A stretch of 64,000 nucleotides of DNA from positions 1 to 64,000 of the forward strand of contig CAJJNQ010000004.1 in NCBI GenBank assembly GCA_905193155.1. Direction: 5' to 3'. Source of the stretch: an uncultured Christensenella sp. (GTDB lineage Bacteria > Bacillota > Clostridia > Christensenellales > UBA1750). The first letter of the stretch is position 1. The number at the start of each line of letters is the position of its first letter. Under the pieces are notes generated by a model, which did no database searches, was not told where the DNA came from, and saw nothing but the letters and a program-made list of their open reading frames with translations. A program made the translations under genes and the position numbers. Shown here in pieces: positions 16,123-22,971 of the stretch.

Positions 16123-17082
16123 TTACAGCGTCAGCGCGAGGTCGAAGTTTTCCTGCATCGTCTTGCAGGAGGCGTCGAACTGCGCCTGTTCTTCGGGCGT
16201 GAGGTTGAGCTCGATGATCTGTTCCACACCGTCCGCGCCCAGCACGGCGGGCACGCTGGCATAGACGTTGTGCTGGCCGTACTGTCCGTCCAGCAGCACC
16301 GACACCGGCAGGATGCGGTGCTCATCGCCGAACAGCGCGCGGGTCACTTCCGCAATCGCCGCGCCGATGCCGAACTCCGTGGAGCCCTTGCCGCCCAGTA
16401 TGATCCAGCCGCCTGCCTTGCCGGCCGCCGCGATGGCGGGGAGGTCGAGCTTGCCGTAGGTATCGGGATATTCCTCCCGCAGCTGGGAGAGCGGCTTGCC
16501 TGCGATGGTGACGGCGGACCAGGGAACCATCTGGCTTTCGCCGTGTTCGCCCAGCGCGTAGGCCTGAATCGACTTCTGGTCGATGCCGATCTCTTCCGCA
16601 ATGGCGCGGCGGAGTCTGGCGGAGTCCAGCGTGGTGCTGGTGGAGAGGATGCGCTTGGGGTCCCAGGAGAGCGCGTGCTGCAAATAGTGCGTCACCACGT
16701 CCGCGGGGTTGGAGATGTTGAGGATGATGCCGTCAAAGCCGGAGGATTTGATGTTCTTGGCGATTTCCTTGACGATTTCGATGGTCTGGCGCAGCGTGTC
16801 CATGCGGGTCTGGCCCTTGCTTATGTCGGGCAGGGGACCGGCGGCGACGATGAGCAGCAGCGCGTCCTTGGCGTCGGAATAATCTCCGGCGCGAACGATG
16901 GCGCGCCGGGGGAGATAAACCGTGGAGTCATATAGATCGAGCGCCTGCGCGACGGCCTTCTTTTCGTCCACGTCGATGTAGACGATCTCCTCCGCAAGAC
17001 CCTGCGAGATCAGCGCGTAGCCCGCGTGGGAACCGACGTGTCCTGCGCCGATGATGACGATTTTTCGCTTCTGAATATTCAT
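16123..17082 (-). CDS. L-2-hydroxyacid (lactate/malate-type) dehydrogenase
   Basis: A 319-residue NAD-dependent dehydrogenase of the LDH/MDH superfamily. VIIGAGHVGSHAGY binds NAD; NISNPADV, LDSARLR and GEHGES carry the catalytic Asn, Asp/Arg and His, and KGQTRMD the loop arginine. The substrate loop (GPLPDISKGQTR) departs from that of ordinary L-lactate dehydrogenases, so a bulkier 2-keto or 2-hydroxy acid, as in L-2-hydroxyisocaproate dehydrogenase, is plausible. I chose the second ATG (17082), since the first ATG directly abuts the AAGGAG site. Its place between metI and metQ links it to the transported compound. Confidence 0.87.
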   Translation of the reverse strand: MNIQKRKIVIIGAGHVGSHAGYALISQGLAEEIVYIDVDEKKAVAQALDLYDSTVYLPRRAIVRAGDYSDAKDALLLIVAAGPLPDISKGQTRMDTLRQTIEIVKEIAKNIKSSGFDGIILNISNPADVVTHYLQHALSWDPKRILSTSTTLDSARLRRAIAEEIGIDQKSIQAYALGEHGESQMVPWSAVTIAGKPLSQLREEYPDTYGKLDLPAIAAAGKAGGWIILGGKGSTEFGIGAAIAEVTRALFGDEHRILPVSVLLDGQYGQHNVYASVPAVLGADGVEQIIELNLTPEEQAQFDASCKTMQENFDLALTL

Positions 17083-17116
17083 AAAAATCATGCTCCTTAT
17101 CGTAAAGCGGAAAGCC

Positions 17117-17797
17117 TTAGTGCCTGTTCTTCTTGACCACGAGGTTGCCGAAGAGCTGCAGGATGCTCACCAGGATGAACACCACGATCACCGTCACCCA
17201 CGTCACATCCGTCATGCCGCGGTCGTGGCCGTAGCGGATGGCGAAATCACCCAGGCCGCCGGAGCCGACCGCGCCCGCCATGGCGGTCAGGCCGACCAGG
17301 GAGATGGCGGTGATGGTGGTGGCTCGCGCGATGGCGGCAACGCCTTCGCGAAGATACACGCGGAAGATGATCTCCATCGGGCTGGAACCCATCGAAAGCG
17401 CTGCTTCGACCAGACCCTTATCGGTCTCCGCCAGCGCGCTTTCCACCTGGCGGGAGAAGAAGGGCACCGTGCCCAGCACCAGCGGCACGATTGCGCCGGG
17501 AACATCAATCGCGGTTCCCATGATCGCGCGGGAGAGCGGGATCACCCACGTCAGCAGGATGATGAAAGGGATCGAGCGGAAGAAGTTGATTACCTTGTCC
17601 AGCACCTGATAGAGCACTTTGTTTTCCAATATGCCGCCCGGACGGGTCACAATCAGCACCACGCCCAGCACCAGCCCCAGCACGAACGCGATGGATCCGG
17701 ACCAGGCCACCATGATCAGCGTATCGCCGATCGCCTTGCCGAACGCCGGCAGGCGCTCCATGACGTTAGGCAGATACCGATTCAGAATCTCCTGCAT
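17117..17797 (-). CDS. metI: MetI-type ABC transporter permease
   Basis: A 226-residue inner-membrane permease with about five membrane segments, including IAFVLGLVLGVVLIV near the N-terminus and VTVIVVFILVSILQLF near the C-terminus. The NBD-coupling EAA loop is EAALSMGSSPMEIIFRV. IPFIILLTWVIPLSR and GLTAMAGAVGSGGLGDFAIRYG are family hallmarks. It forms the channel of MetNIQ with MetN and MetQ. The start overlaps the end of metN by 32 bases, indicating translational coupling. Confidence 0.93.
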   Translation of the reverse strand: MQEILNRYLPNVMERLPAFGKAIGDTLIMVAWSGSIAFVLGLVLGVVLIVTRPGGILENKVLYQVLDKVINFFRSIPFIILLTWVIPLSRAIMGTAIDVPGAIVPLVLGTVPFFSRQVESALAETDKGLVEAALSMGSSPMEIIFRVYLREGVAAIARATTITAISLVGLTAMAGAVGSGGLGDFAIRYGHDRGMTDVTWVTVIVVFILVSILQLFGNLVVKKNRH

Positions 17798-18824
17798 CCA
17801 GGATCACCTCCACTCCGACGTTCTTGCTTCTCAGATCCTCCAGCGCCTCGTCCATCTTGTCCTGCGGGCCGGAGAGAATGCCCACCGTACCGCCGATGGG
17901 CGCGTTCTGCACGATTTCAATATCGGCAAAGATGATGTTGAGGATCACACCGTATTTTTTCGTCATGGTCGAGATCAGCGGCTCGGAGGCGTTGCGCTCC
18001 ACATAGGAGAGCCGCACGATCCGCTCGCCGGGCTTGAGCGCCACCACGGGGGATTTCGCTGCAATGAGGTCCTCGATCTTCTGCAAATTCGAGGTGGTCT
18101 TGATGAAGCTGCGCGTCAGTTCCTCCTTCGGGGAGGCGAACACGCTGAAGACCTCGCCCTCTTCCACCACGCGGCCGTGATCCATCACCGCCACGCGGTT
18201 GCAGATCTCCTTGACCACCGCCATCTCGTGCGTGATGACCACCAGCGTAATGCCCAGTTCGCGGTTGAGCCTTTCCAGCAGTTTTAAGATCGACTTGGTG
18301 GTCTGCGGGTCGAGCGCGCTCGTCGCCTCGTCGCACAGCAGAATGTCGGGGTCGTTCGCCAGCGCTCGGGCGATGGCGGCGCGCTGCTTCTGTCCGCCGG
18401 AAAGCTGGGAGGGATAGGCGTTTTCCTTATCCGCAATGCCCACCAGATCGAGCAGCTTTCTCACTTTTTCCGCGATCTGGTCTTTGCGAAGGCCGCTGCC
18501 CTTCAAGGGATAGGCCACGTTGCCGAAAATCGTTCGGGAGGGCATCAGGTTGAAGTGCTGGAAGATCATGCCGATCTTCCTGCGCGCCTGACGCAGCTCC
18601 TTGGCCGGCATTCGCGTCAGCTCCTTCCCGTCGATGCGGACCGAACCCTCTGTCGGCCGCTCGAGCAGGTTGATACATCGCACCAGCGTGGATTTTCCCG
18701 CGCCGGAGAAACCGATGATGCCGAATACATCGCCGTTGCGAATCGTCAGGCTCACGTTATTGACCGCGTGAACCTCTCGCCCGGCGTCTGCAAAGGTCTT
18801 GCTGATCTGTTCAAGCTCGATCAC
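17766..18824 (-). CDS. metN: MetN-type ABC transporter ATP-binding protein
   Basis: A 352-residue ATPase of the methionine importer. Walker A is GFSGAGKST, the Q-loop IFQHFNLMPS, the signature LSGGQKQR, Walker B ILLCDEATSALD and the H-loop VVITHE, all intact. The last 100 residues are the C-terminal NIL regulatory domain, which in E. coli MetN binds methionine and blocks transport. The start is GTG with AGGAGG eight bases upstream. It is the first gene of the cluster, behind a promoter region with a LysR-type palindrome. Confidence 0.94.
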   Translation of the reverse strand: MIELEQISKTFADAGREVHAVNNVSLTIRNGDVFGIIGFSGAGKSTLVRCINLLERPTEGSVRIDGKELTRMPAKELRQARRKIGMIFQHFNLMPSRTIFGNVAYPLKGSGLRKDQIAEKVRKLLDLVGIADKENAYPSQLSGGQKQRAAIARALANDPDILLCDEATSALDPQTTKSILKLLERLNRELGITLVVITHEMAVVKEICNRVAVMDHGRVVEEGEVFSVFASPKEELTRSFIKTTSNLQKIEDLIAAKSPVVALKPGERIVRLSYVERNASEPLISTMTKKYGVILNIIFADIEIVQNAPIGGTVGILSGPQDKMDEALEDLRSKNVGVEVILDAGDSESVSA

Positions 18825-18855
18825 CCTTGCACCCTCCTCTCTTTAACGTGAGCAT

Positions 18856-18885
18856 AGTCTAGCACCACGGTAGGTTTTCGTCCAA
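18856..18885 (-). promoter_or_regulatory. Candidate promoter of the metN cluster
   Basis: On the minus strand TTGGAC (18880-18885) and TAGACT (18856-18861) are 18 bases apart, about 30 bases before metN. It is weak, in keeping with an activator-dependent promoter. Confidence 0.4.
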
Positions 18886-18906
18886 TACGCAAACAATATA
18901 CTGAAA

Positions 18907-18923
18907 TATAGATTGAATCTATA
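18907..18923. promoter_or_regulatory. LysR-type operator upstream of metN
   Basis: A perfect 8-bp inverted repeat with a 1-base centre, TATAGATT-G-AATCTATA, contains the T-N11-A pattern of LysR-type regulators. It lies about 22 bases upstream of the candidate -35 and next to a lysR gene, so it is likely the activation site. That assignment is inference. Confidence 0.6.
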
Positions 18924-18938
18924 ACTGATGCGCAGACA

Positions 18939-18973
18939 TAAAAAATCCCATCCGGAAGGATTTTCCGGATGGG
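18939..18973 (-). terminator. Terminator after lysR
   Basis: On the minus strand CCCATCCGGAA and TTCCGGATGGG form a perfect 11-bp stem followed by ATTTTTT. Confidence 0.9.
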
Positions 18974-18992
18974 TCAATCGCTCTTTTTGGAC

Positions 18993-19928
18993 TTATTTCC
19001 CGCTGCGCGCGGCGTGACGGAGATAGGTTTGCAGTTCGCAGATATATTGTTTGCCAATGTCAGAAATCAGCATATCCTGCCGGACGATGTAGCCGATGTC
19101 CATGCTGCTCGCGCCGTCCACGGAATCAGCGCAGAAGGGTACCGCCACATAGTCGTCGCCGTTGAGCTCTTCGCAGATGATGCCGGAACAGAGGGTGTAG
19201 CCGTTCAGGCCGATCATCAGGTTCAGCATCGTGGCGCGGTCGTTGGCCTTGATGGTGCGGGTGTATTCGTTGGTGCTGAGGATTTCCTCCGCAAAATAGA
19301 AGGAGCTTGCATCGCCCTGCTCAAAGGAAAGGCAGGGATATTCGCGCAATTCGTCAAACGTGACGGAGGCCTTGCCCGCCAGCGGATGCCCCGTCCAGAG
19401 GTAGACGTAGGCGCGGCAGTCGATCAGGTGATGAAATTCCAGCCGGTTGGCGCGCAGCAGCTTCATCAGCACCGCGCGGTTGAAATCTGAAAGGTAAAGA
19501 ATGCCGATCTCGCTTTTGAGCGTCGCCACGTCGGAGATCACGTCGCGCGTCTTGGTCTCGCGGATCGCAAATTCGTACTGCGAGGTATCAAAGCGCTTCA
19601 CCAGCTCCACAAACGCCTTGACGGCGAAGGAATAGTGCTGCGTGGACACGCCGAACTTGCGCTTGATGTTTTTTCCGCCGCTGTATTTATCCATCAGGCT
19701 TTCGTATTGATGGTAGAGCTGACGGGCATAGAGCAGGAATTCCGCGCCGTCCTGCGTTGGGGTCACGCCGCGGCCGGAGCGGTTGAACAGCACGATGCCC
19801 AGCTCCTTTTCCAGCTCCCGCACCGCGCTGGTGAGCGAGGGCTGCGAAAGATACAGCTGCTCGGCGGCGCGGTTGAGCGAGCCCGCCTCCGCGATGACGA
19901 GGACATAATGGAGCTGCTGCAGCGTCAT
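18993..19928 (-). CDS. LysR-family transcriptional regulator
   Basis: A 311-residue LysR-type regulator. Residues 1-60 hold the winged helix-turn-helix (LHYVLVIAEAGSLNRAAEQL ... QPSLTSAVRELEKELG) and residues 90-300 the periplasmic-binding-protein-like ligand domain. AAGGAGG precedes the ATG. It lies upstream of and parallel to the metN cluster, with a palindromic T-N11-A site between, and divergent from the M20 peptidase gene. Either or both could be targets; the inducer may be the imported compound. It resembles regulators of the CysB/MetR-like or YwbI-like groups only in general layout. Confidence 0.9.
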   Translation of the reverse strand: MTLQQLHYVLVIAEAGSLNRAAEQLYLSQPSLTSAVRELEKELGIVLFNRSGRGVTPTQDGAEFLLYARQLYHQYESLMDKYSGGKNIKRKFGVSTQHYSFAVKAFVELVKRFDTSQYEFAIRETKTRDVISDVATLKSEIGILYLSDFNRAVLMKLLRANRLEFHHLIDCRAYVYLWTGHPLAGKASVTFDELREYPCLSFEQGDASSFYFAEEILSTNEYTRTIKANDRATMLNLMIGLNGYTLCSGIICEELNGDDYVAVPFCADSVDGASSMDIGYIVRQDMLISDIGKQYICELQTYLRHAARSGK

Positions 19929-19964
19929 GGTCTTTCTCCTCCTTGCGGTTGGATCTCATCCAAA

Positions 19965-19994
19965 AGTTTAGCATACCGCGCGCGCCGCCGTCAA
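19965..19994 (-). promoter_or_regulatory. Promoter of lysR
   Basis: On the minus strand TTGACG (19989-19994) and TAAACT (19965-19970) are 18 bases apart. Its -35 lies three bases from the -35 of the divergent peptidase promoter. Confidence 0.6.
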
Positions 19995-19997
19995 CGC

Positions 19998-20026
19998 TTG
20001 ACATCCGCTGTGCGCGTTTGTATAAT
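19998..20026 (+). promoter_or_regulatory. Consensus promoter of the M20 peptidase gene
   Basis: A perfect TTGACA (19998-20003) and TATAAT (20021-20026) are 17 bases apart. The start of transcription would fall near 20033, which argues against a start codon at 20035. Confidence 0.85.
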
Positions 20027-20061
20027 GCTCCCGAATGAATCCGAAAGGGGCGAAAGGCCAT

Positions 20062-21174
20062 ATGATTCAGCAAAAACGTCTGATGGATCTCTTTGCCGGA
20101 CTGGTTTCGATTGATAATCCTTCCCTGCACGAGGCGGAGATGTGCGCCCGGCTGAAGGAAGAGCTGCGTGCCCTCGGCGCGGAGCCGCGCGAGGACGATA
20201 CCGCCGCGAAGATCGGCGGCAACGCGGGCAATCTCTATGCCTATTTTGAGGGCGAGGAGGGGATGGAGCCGCTGCTGCTCTCCGCGCACATGGATTCCGT
20301 GGAGCCCGCCTGCGGCAAGCGCGCCGTGTTCCGCGAGGACGGAACCATCACCTCCGACGGCACGACCGTGCTCGGCGCGGACTGCCTATCCGGCGTGGCC
20401 GCCATTTTGGAGGCGCTGCGCTCGGTGAAGGAATCCGGCGCAAAGCACCGCCCCATCGAGGTGCTGTTCGACGCGGCGGAGGAGACCTACTGCGCGGGCA
20501 TTCAGCGCTATGATTTTGCATCCCTGCGCTCGAAAGAAGCCTATATTTTCGACCTGACCGGGCGCATTGGCGGCGCGGCGGTGCAGGCCCCCACCATTCT
20601 TTCCTATAAAGCGACCTTCCATGGCCGCGCGGCACACGCCGCCTTCTCGCCGGAAAACGGCATCCACGCCATTCAGGCCGCAGCCTGCGCGGTGAGCAAA
20701 ATCCGGTGCGGCCGGGTGGGCGATACCACCGTCAACGTCGGCACGATCTCCGGCGGCAGCGCCGATAACGTCGTGCCCGAAACCTGCGTCGTCACCGGCG
20801 AGGTGCGCTCCTTTGACGATGCAAGCGCCCGCGCACAGCTGGCCGTCGTGCGCAAGGCCATCGAGCGGGGCGCGGAGCAGCTCGGTGCGGCGGTGGACTT
20901 TGAAGACAAAGCGCTCTGCCGCGCGTATCTGGTGGATAAAAACGAGCCCGTCGTGCGACGGTTTGAAGCCGCCTGCAAGACCCTCGGCGTGGAGCCGGAG
21001 CTGGTCAGCACCTACGGCGGCAGCGACAACAACCACTTCTTCCATCACGGCGTGCGCGGCGTCGTGGTGGCCTGTGGCATGAACAACTGCCATTCCTGCG
21101 GGGAATACAGCTCGGCGGCCGACCTCACCGCCGCGGCCAAGCTCGTTGAAACCCTGATCCTGTCCCGCGATTGA
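20062..21174 (+). CDS. M20-family metallopeptidase (PepT-like)
   Basis: A 370-residue zinc peptidase of family M20, probably cytosolic. LLLSAHMDSV carries the metal-binding His and Asp, GADCLSGVAAILEAL the bridging Asp, and DAAEETYCAG the catalytic Glu and a metal ligand. YGGSDNNHFFHHG near the C-terminus gives the last ligand. Between lies the dimerisation lid. The form resembles tripeptidase PepT and related di/tripeptidases of Clostridia; amidohydrolase action on another small amide cannot be excluded. I chose the ATG at 20062, which follows GAAAGG, because an upstream ATG coincides with the likely transcript start. It is divergent from lysR. Confidence 0.85.
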   Translation: MIQQKRLMDLFAGLVSIDNPSLHEAEMCARLKEELRALGAEPREDDTAAKIGGNAGNLYAYFEGEEGMEPLLLSAHMDSVEPACGKRAVFREDGTITSDGTTVLGADCLSGVAAILEALRSVKESGAKHRPIEVLFDAAEETYCAGIQRYDFASLRSKEAYIFDLTGRIGGAAVQAPTILSYKATFHGRAAHAAFSPENGIHAIQAAACAVSKIRCGRVGDTTVNVGTISGGSADNVVPETCVVTGEVRSFDDASARAQLAVVRKAIERGAEQLGAAVDFEDKALCRAYLVDKNEPVVRRFEAACKTLGVEPELVSTYGGSDNNHFFHHGVRGVVVACGMNNCHSCGEYSSAADLTAAAKLVETLILSRD

Positions 21175-21195
21175 CGCCTGCAAATACCATGTCAG

Positions 21196-21239
21196 AAACA
21201 GCGCATTTTCCGTCTTTTATGGAAATTGCGCTGTTTTTC
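21196..21239 (+). terminator. Terminator after the M20 peptidase gene
   Basis: AAACAGCGCATTTTCC and GGAAATTGCGCTGTTT form a long stem with a TTTTT tail. Confidence 0.9.
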
Positions 21240-21330
21240 GTGCAGCGGGCGGAGCTGGGGTTGCTTTGCGGCGGCCTTTCCGGAATTTTCGCCGAGATAA
21301 AAAGATGTTCTTGATCCTGGCAAAAGGGGA

Positions 21331-21359
21331 TTGACTTTTGTTTGGGGACTTGTTATACT
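21331..21359 (+). promoter_or_regulatory. Promoter of the tRNA-Ser pair
   Basis: TTGACT (21331-21336) and TATACT (21354-21359) are 17 bases apart, some 48 bases before the first tRNA. Confidence 0.8.
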
Positions 21360-21406
21360 TACTAAGTCGCAGGTTGCGGCGAGGGACAGACCAATTTCCT
21401 ACACGC

Positions 21407-21496
<90 letters not shown>

Positions 21497-21520
21497 TTTT
21501 TTTCTGATGGTAGGGCTCAT

Positions 21521-21611
21521 GGAGAAGTACCCAAGAGGCCGAAGGGGCTCCCCTGCTAAGGGAGTAGGTCGGGTTACCGGCGCCCGGGTTCAAATCCCGG
21601 CTTCTCCGCCA
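21521..21611 (+). tRNA. tRNA-Ser (anticodon GCT)
   Basis: A 91-base class II tRNA with acceptor stem GGAGAAG/CTTCTCC, discriminator G and encoded CCA. The anticodon stem CTCCC/GGGAG encloses loop CTGCTAA with anticodon GCT. A long variable arm and the T arm CCGGGTTCAAATCCCGG are present. It reads AGC/AGU codons and is co-transcribed with the tRNA 25 bases upstream. Confidence 0.95.
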
Positions 21612-21612
21612 T

Positions 21613-21651
21613 AAGTCCATCGCAATGTTTCAGCGTTGCGATGGACTTTTC
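21613..21651 (+). terminator. Terminator after the tRNA-Ser pair
   Basis: AAGTCCATCGCAA and TTGCGATGGACTT form a perfect stem followed by TTCT. Confidence 0.85.
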
Positions 21652-21674
21652 TATTGCTCAAAAGGAGTGGAAAA

Positions 21675-22046
21675 ATGCCGACAAACCAAAGGCTCGAATT
21701 TGCCCGGCGCGTGCTGAACAAAGCGCAGTTTGACAAGCTGTACCGCGCTTACCGCAGGCTCTTCCGGTTTCAGATTGCGCCGGTGATTCTGCTGGCTGCG
21801 GTGGTGCTGCTCGAGCTGATTTTGATTCCGTCCGAGGCCGTGCCCAACGGATATGCTTCCGCCAAGGAGACGGTCATTCTGTTTGAGACGGCGTTTTTCA
21901 TCGTGCCGTTCTATCCGGTCTGGCTGATTGTGTCGCAGTTTGCGGTGGGGCGGCTGTGGCATAAATATTGCCGCTGGTATGATAAAAGCGAGGACCGCAA
22001 CGGGGTTTACGCCCTGTTTGACGAGAAAAATAAGCATGAAAAATAG
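21675..22046 (+). CDS. Small two-span membrane protein, unknown function
   Basis: A 123-residue protein with a basic N-terminal segment (about 35 residues) and two hydrophobic spans, APVILLAAVVLLELILI and FFIVPFYPVWLIVSQFAV, then a charged cytoplasmic tail ending NKHEK. AAAGGAG precedes the ATG at 21675. I recognise no family. It lies alone between the tRNA terminator and its own terminator; its promoter is not obvious, so readthrough from the tRNA unit is possible. Confidence 0.65.
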   Translation: MPTNQRLEFARRVLNKAQFDKLYRAYRRLFRFQIAPVILLAAVVLLELILIPSEAVPNGYASAKETVILFETAFFIVPFYPVWLIVSQFAVGRLWHKYCRWYDKSEDRNGVYALFDEKNKHEK

Positions 22047-22050
22047 AAAG

Positions 22051-22081
22051 AAAAGGGATCGGCAAGCGCCGGTCCCTTTTT
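22051..22081 (+). terminator. Terminator before the suf operon
   Basis: AAAAGGGATCGGC and GCCGGTCCCTTTT form a stem with a short loop and a T-rich tail. Confidence 0.85.
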
Positions 22082-22109
22082 GCGTAAGAAACGGAAATGT
22101 TATCTTTTG

Positions 22110-22170
22110 CAATTCCTATTGACTTAGTAGGAATTGACGAGTATAATCTCTACCGAAAAGGTAGGAATTC
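22110..22170 (+). promoter_or_regulatory. suf operon promoter with inverted-repeat operator
   Basis: TTGACT (22119-22124) and TATAAT (22142-22147) are 17 bases apart. A 9-bp inverted repeat CAATTCCTA / TAGGAATTG (22110-22118 and 22128-22136) brackets the -35. A third half-site TAGGAATTC lies at 22162-22170 and CTACC-gaaaa-GGTAG at 22150-22164. This layout fits repression by an Rrf2-family regulator (IscR- or CymR-like) that senses iron-sulfur or cysteine status. No Rrf2 gene is in the window. Confidence 0.7.
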
Positions 22171-22206
22171 TTCCGCAAGGATGCGAGGAAAAGAGGAAGG
22201 CACAAC

Positions 22207-22953
22207 ATGAAAAAAGAGCTTTTGCAGGTCAAGGATCTTCACGTTCGCGTGGAGGAGAAGGAAATTCTCCACGGCGTGAATTTGAGTATTGGTAAAGATG
22301 AAACCCATGTGCTGATGGGGCCGAACGGCACCGGCAAGTCTACGCTGGGCTATGCCGTGACCGGCAACCCCGCCTATGAGGTGACGGAGGGCAGCATCGT
22401 CTTCGACGGCGAGGACATCACGAACCTGCCCGTCAACGAGCGCGCCAGGAAGGGGATTTTCCTTTCCTTTCAGAACCCGCTGGAGGTGCCGGGCGTGACG
22501 CTGAGCGCCTTCATCCGCTCCGCACTGGAGCAGAAAACCGGCAGCCGCCTGCGCCTTTGGGACTTCAAAAAGAAGCTGGCGGAAACCATGAGGCTGTTGA
22601 ACATGGATGAATCCTATGCCGAGCGTGACCTCAACGTCGGTTTCTCCGGCGGCGAAAAGAAAAAGGCCGAAATTCTCCAGATGCTGATGCTGGAACCGAA
22701 GCTGGCCATACTGGACGAGACCGATTCCGGCCTGGATGTGGACGCGGTGCGCACGGTTTCTCAGGGCGTGCAGCTCTACCGCGAGCGCGTGCATGGCTCA
22801 CTTCTCATCATCACCCACAGCACGCGCATTCTGGAGGCGCTGCATGTGGACAAGACCCACGTCATGGAAAACGGCGTGATCGTCCGCGAGGGCGGCGCGG
22901 AGCTGGTCGACGAGATCAACGCGCACGGCTTCGGCGGCATCAAGGCACAGTGA
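22207..22953 (+). CDS. sufC: Fe-S cluster assembly ATPase SufC
   Basis: A 248-residue ABC-type ATPase that drives the SufBCD scaffold in the cytosol. Walker A is GPNGTGKST, the signature is the SufC-specific FSGGEKKKAE, Walker B is LAILDETDSGLD and the H-loop IITHSTR. The length is normal. It is the first gene of sufCBDSU, with a ribosome site AGAGGAAGG. Confidence 0.96.
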   Translation: MKKELLQVKDLHVRVEEKEILHGVNLSIGKDETHVLMGPNGTGKSTLGYAVTGNPAYEVTEGSIVFDGEDITNLPVNERARKGIFLSFQNPLEVPGVTLSAFIRSALEQKTGSRLRLWDFKKKLAETMRLLNMDESYAERDLNVGFSGGEKKKAEILQMLMLEPKLAILDETDSGLDVDAVRTVSQGVQLYRERVHGSLLIITHSTRILEALHVDKTHVMENGVIVREGGAELVDEINAHGFGGIKAQ

Positions 22954-22971
22954 GAAGGCGGGTGAAGCAGC

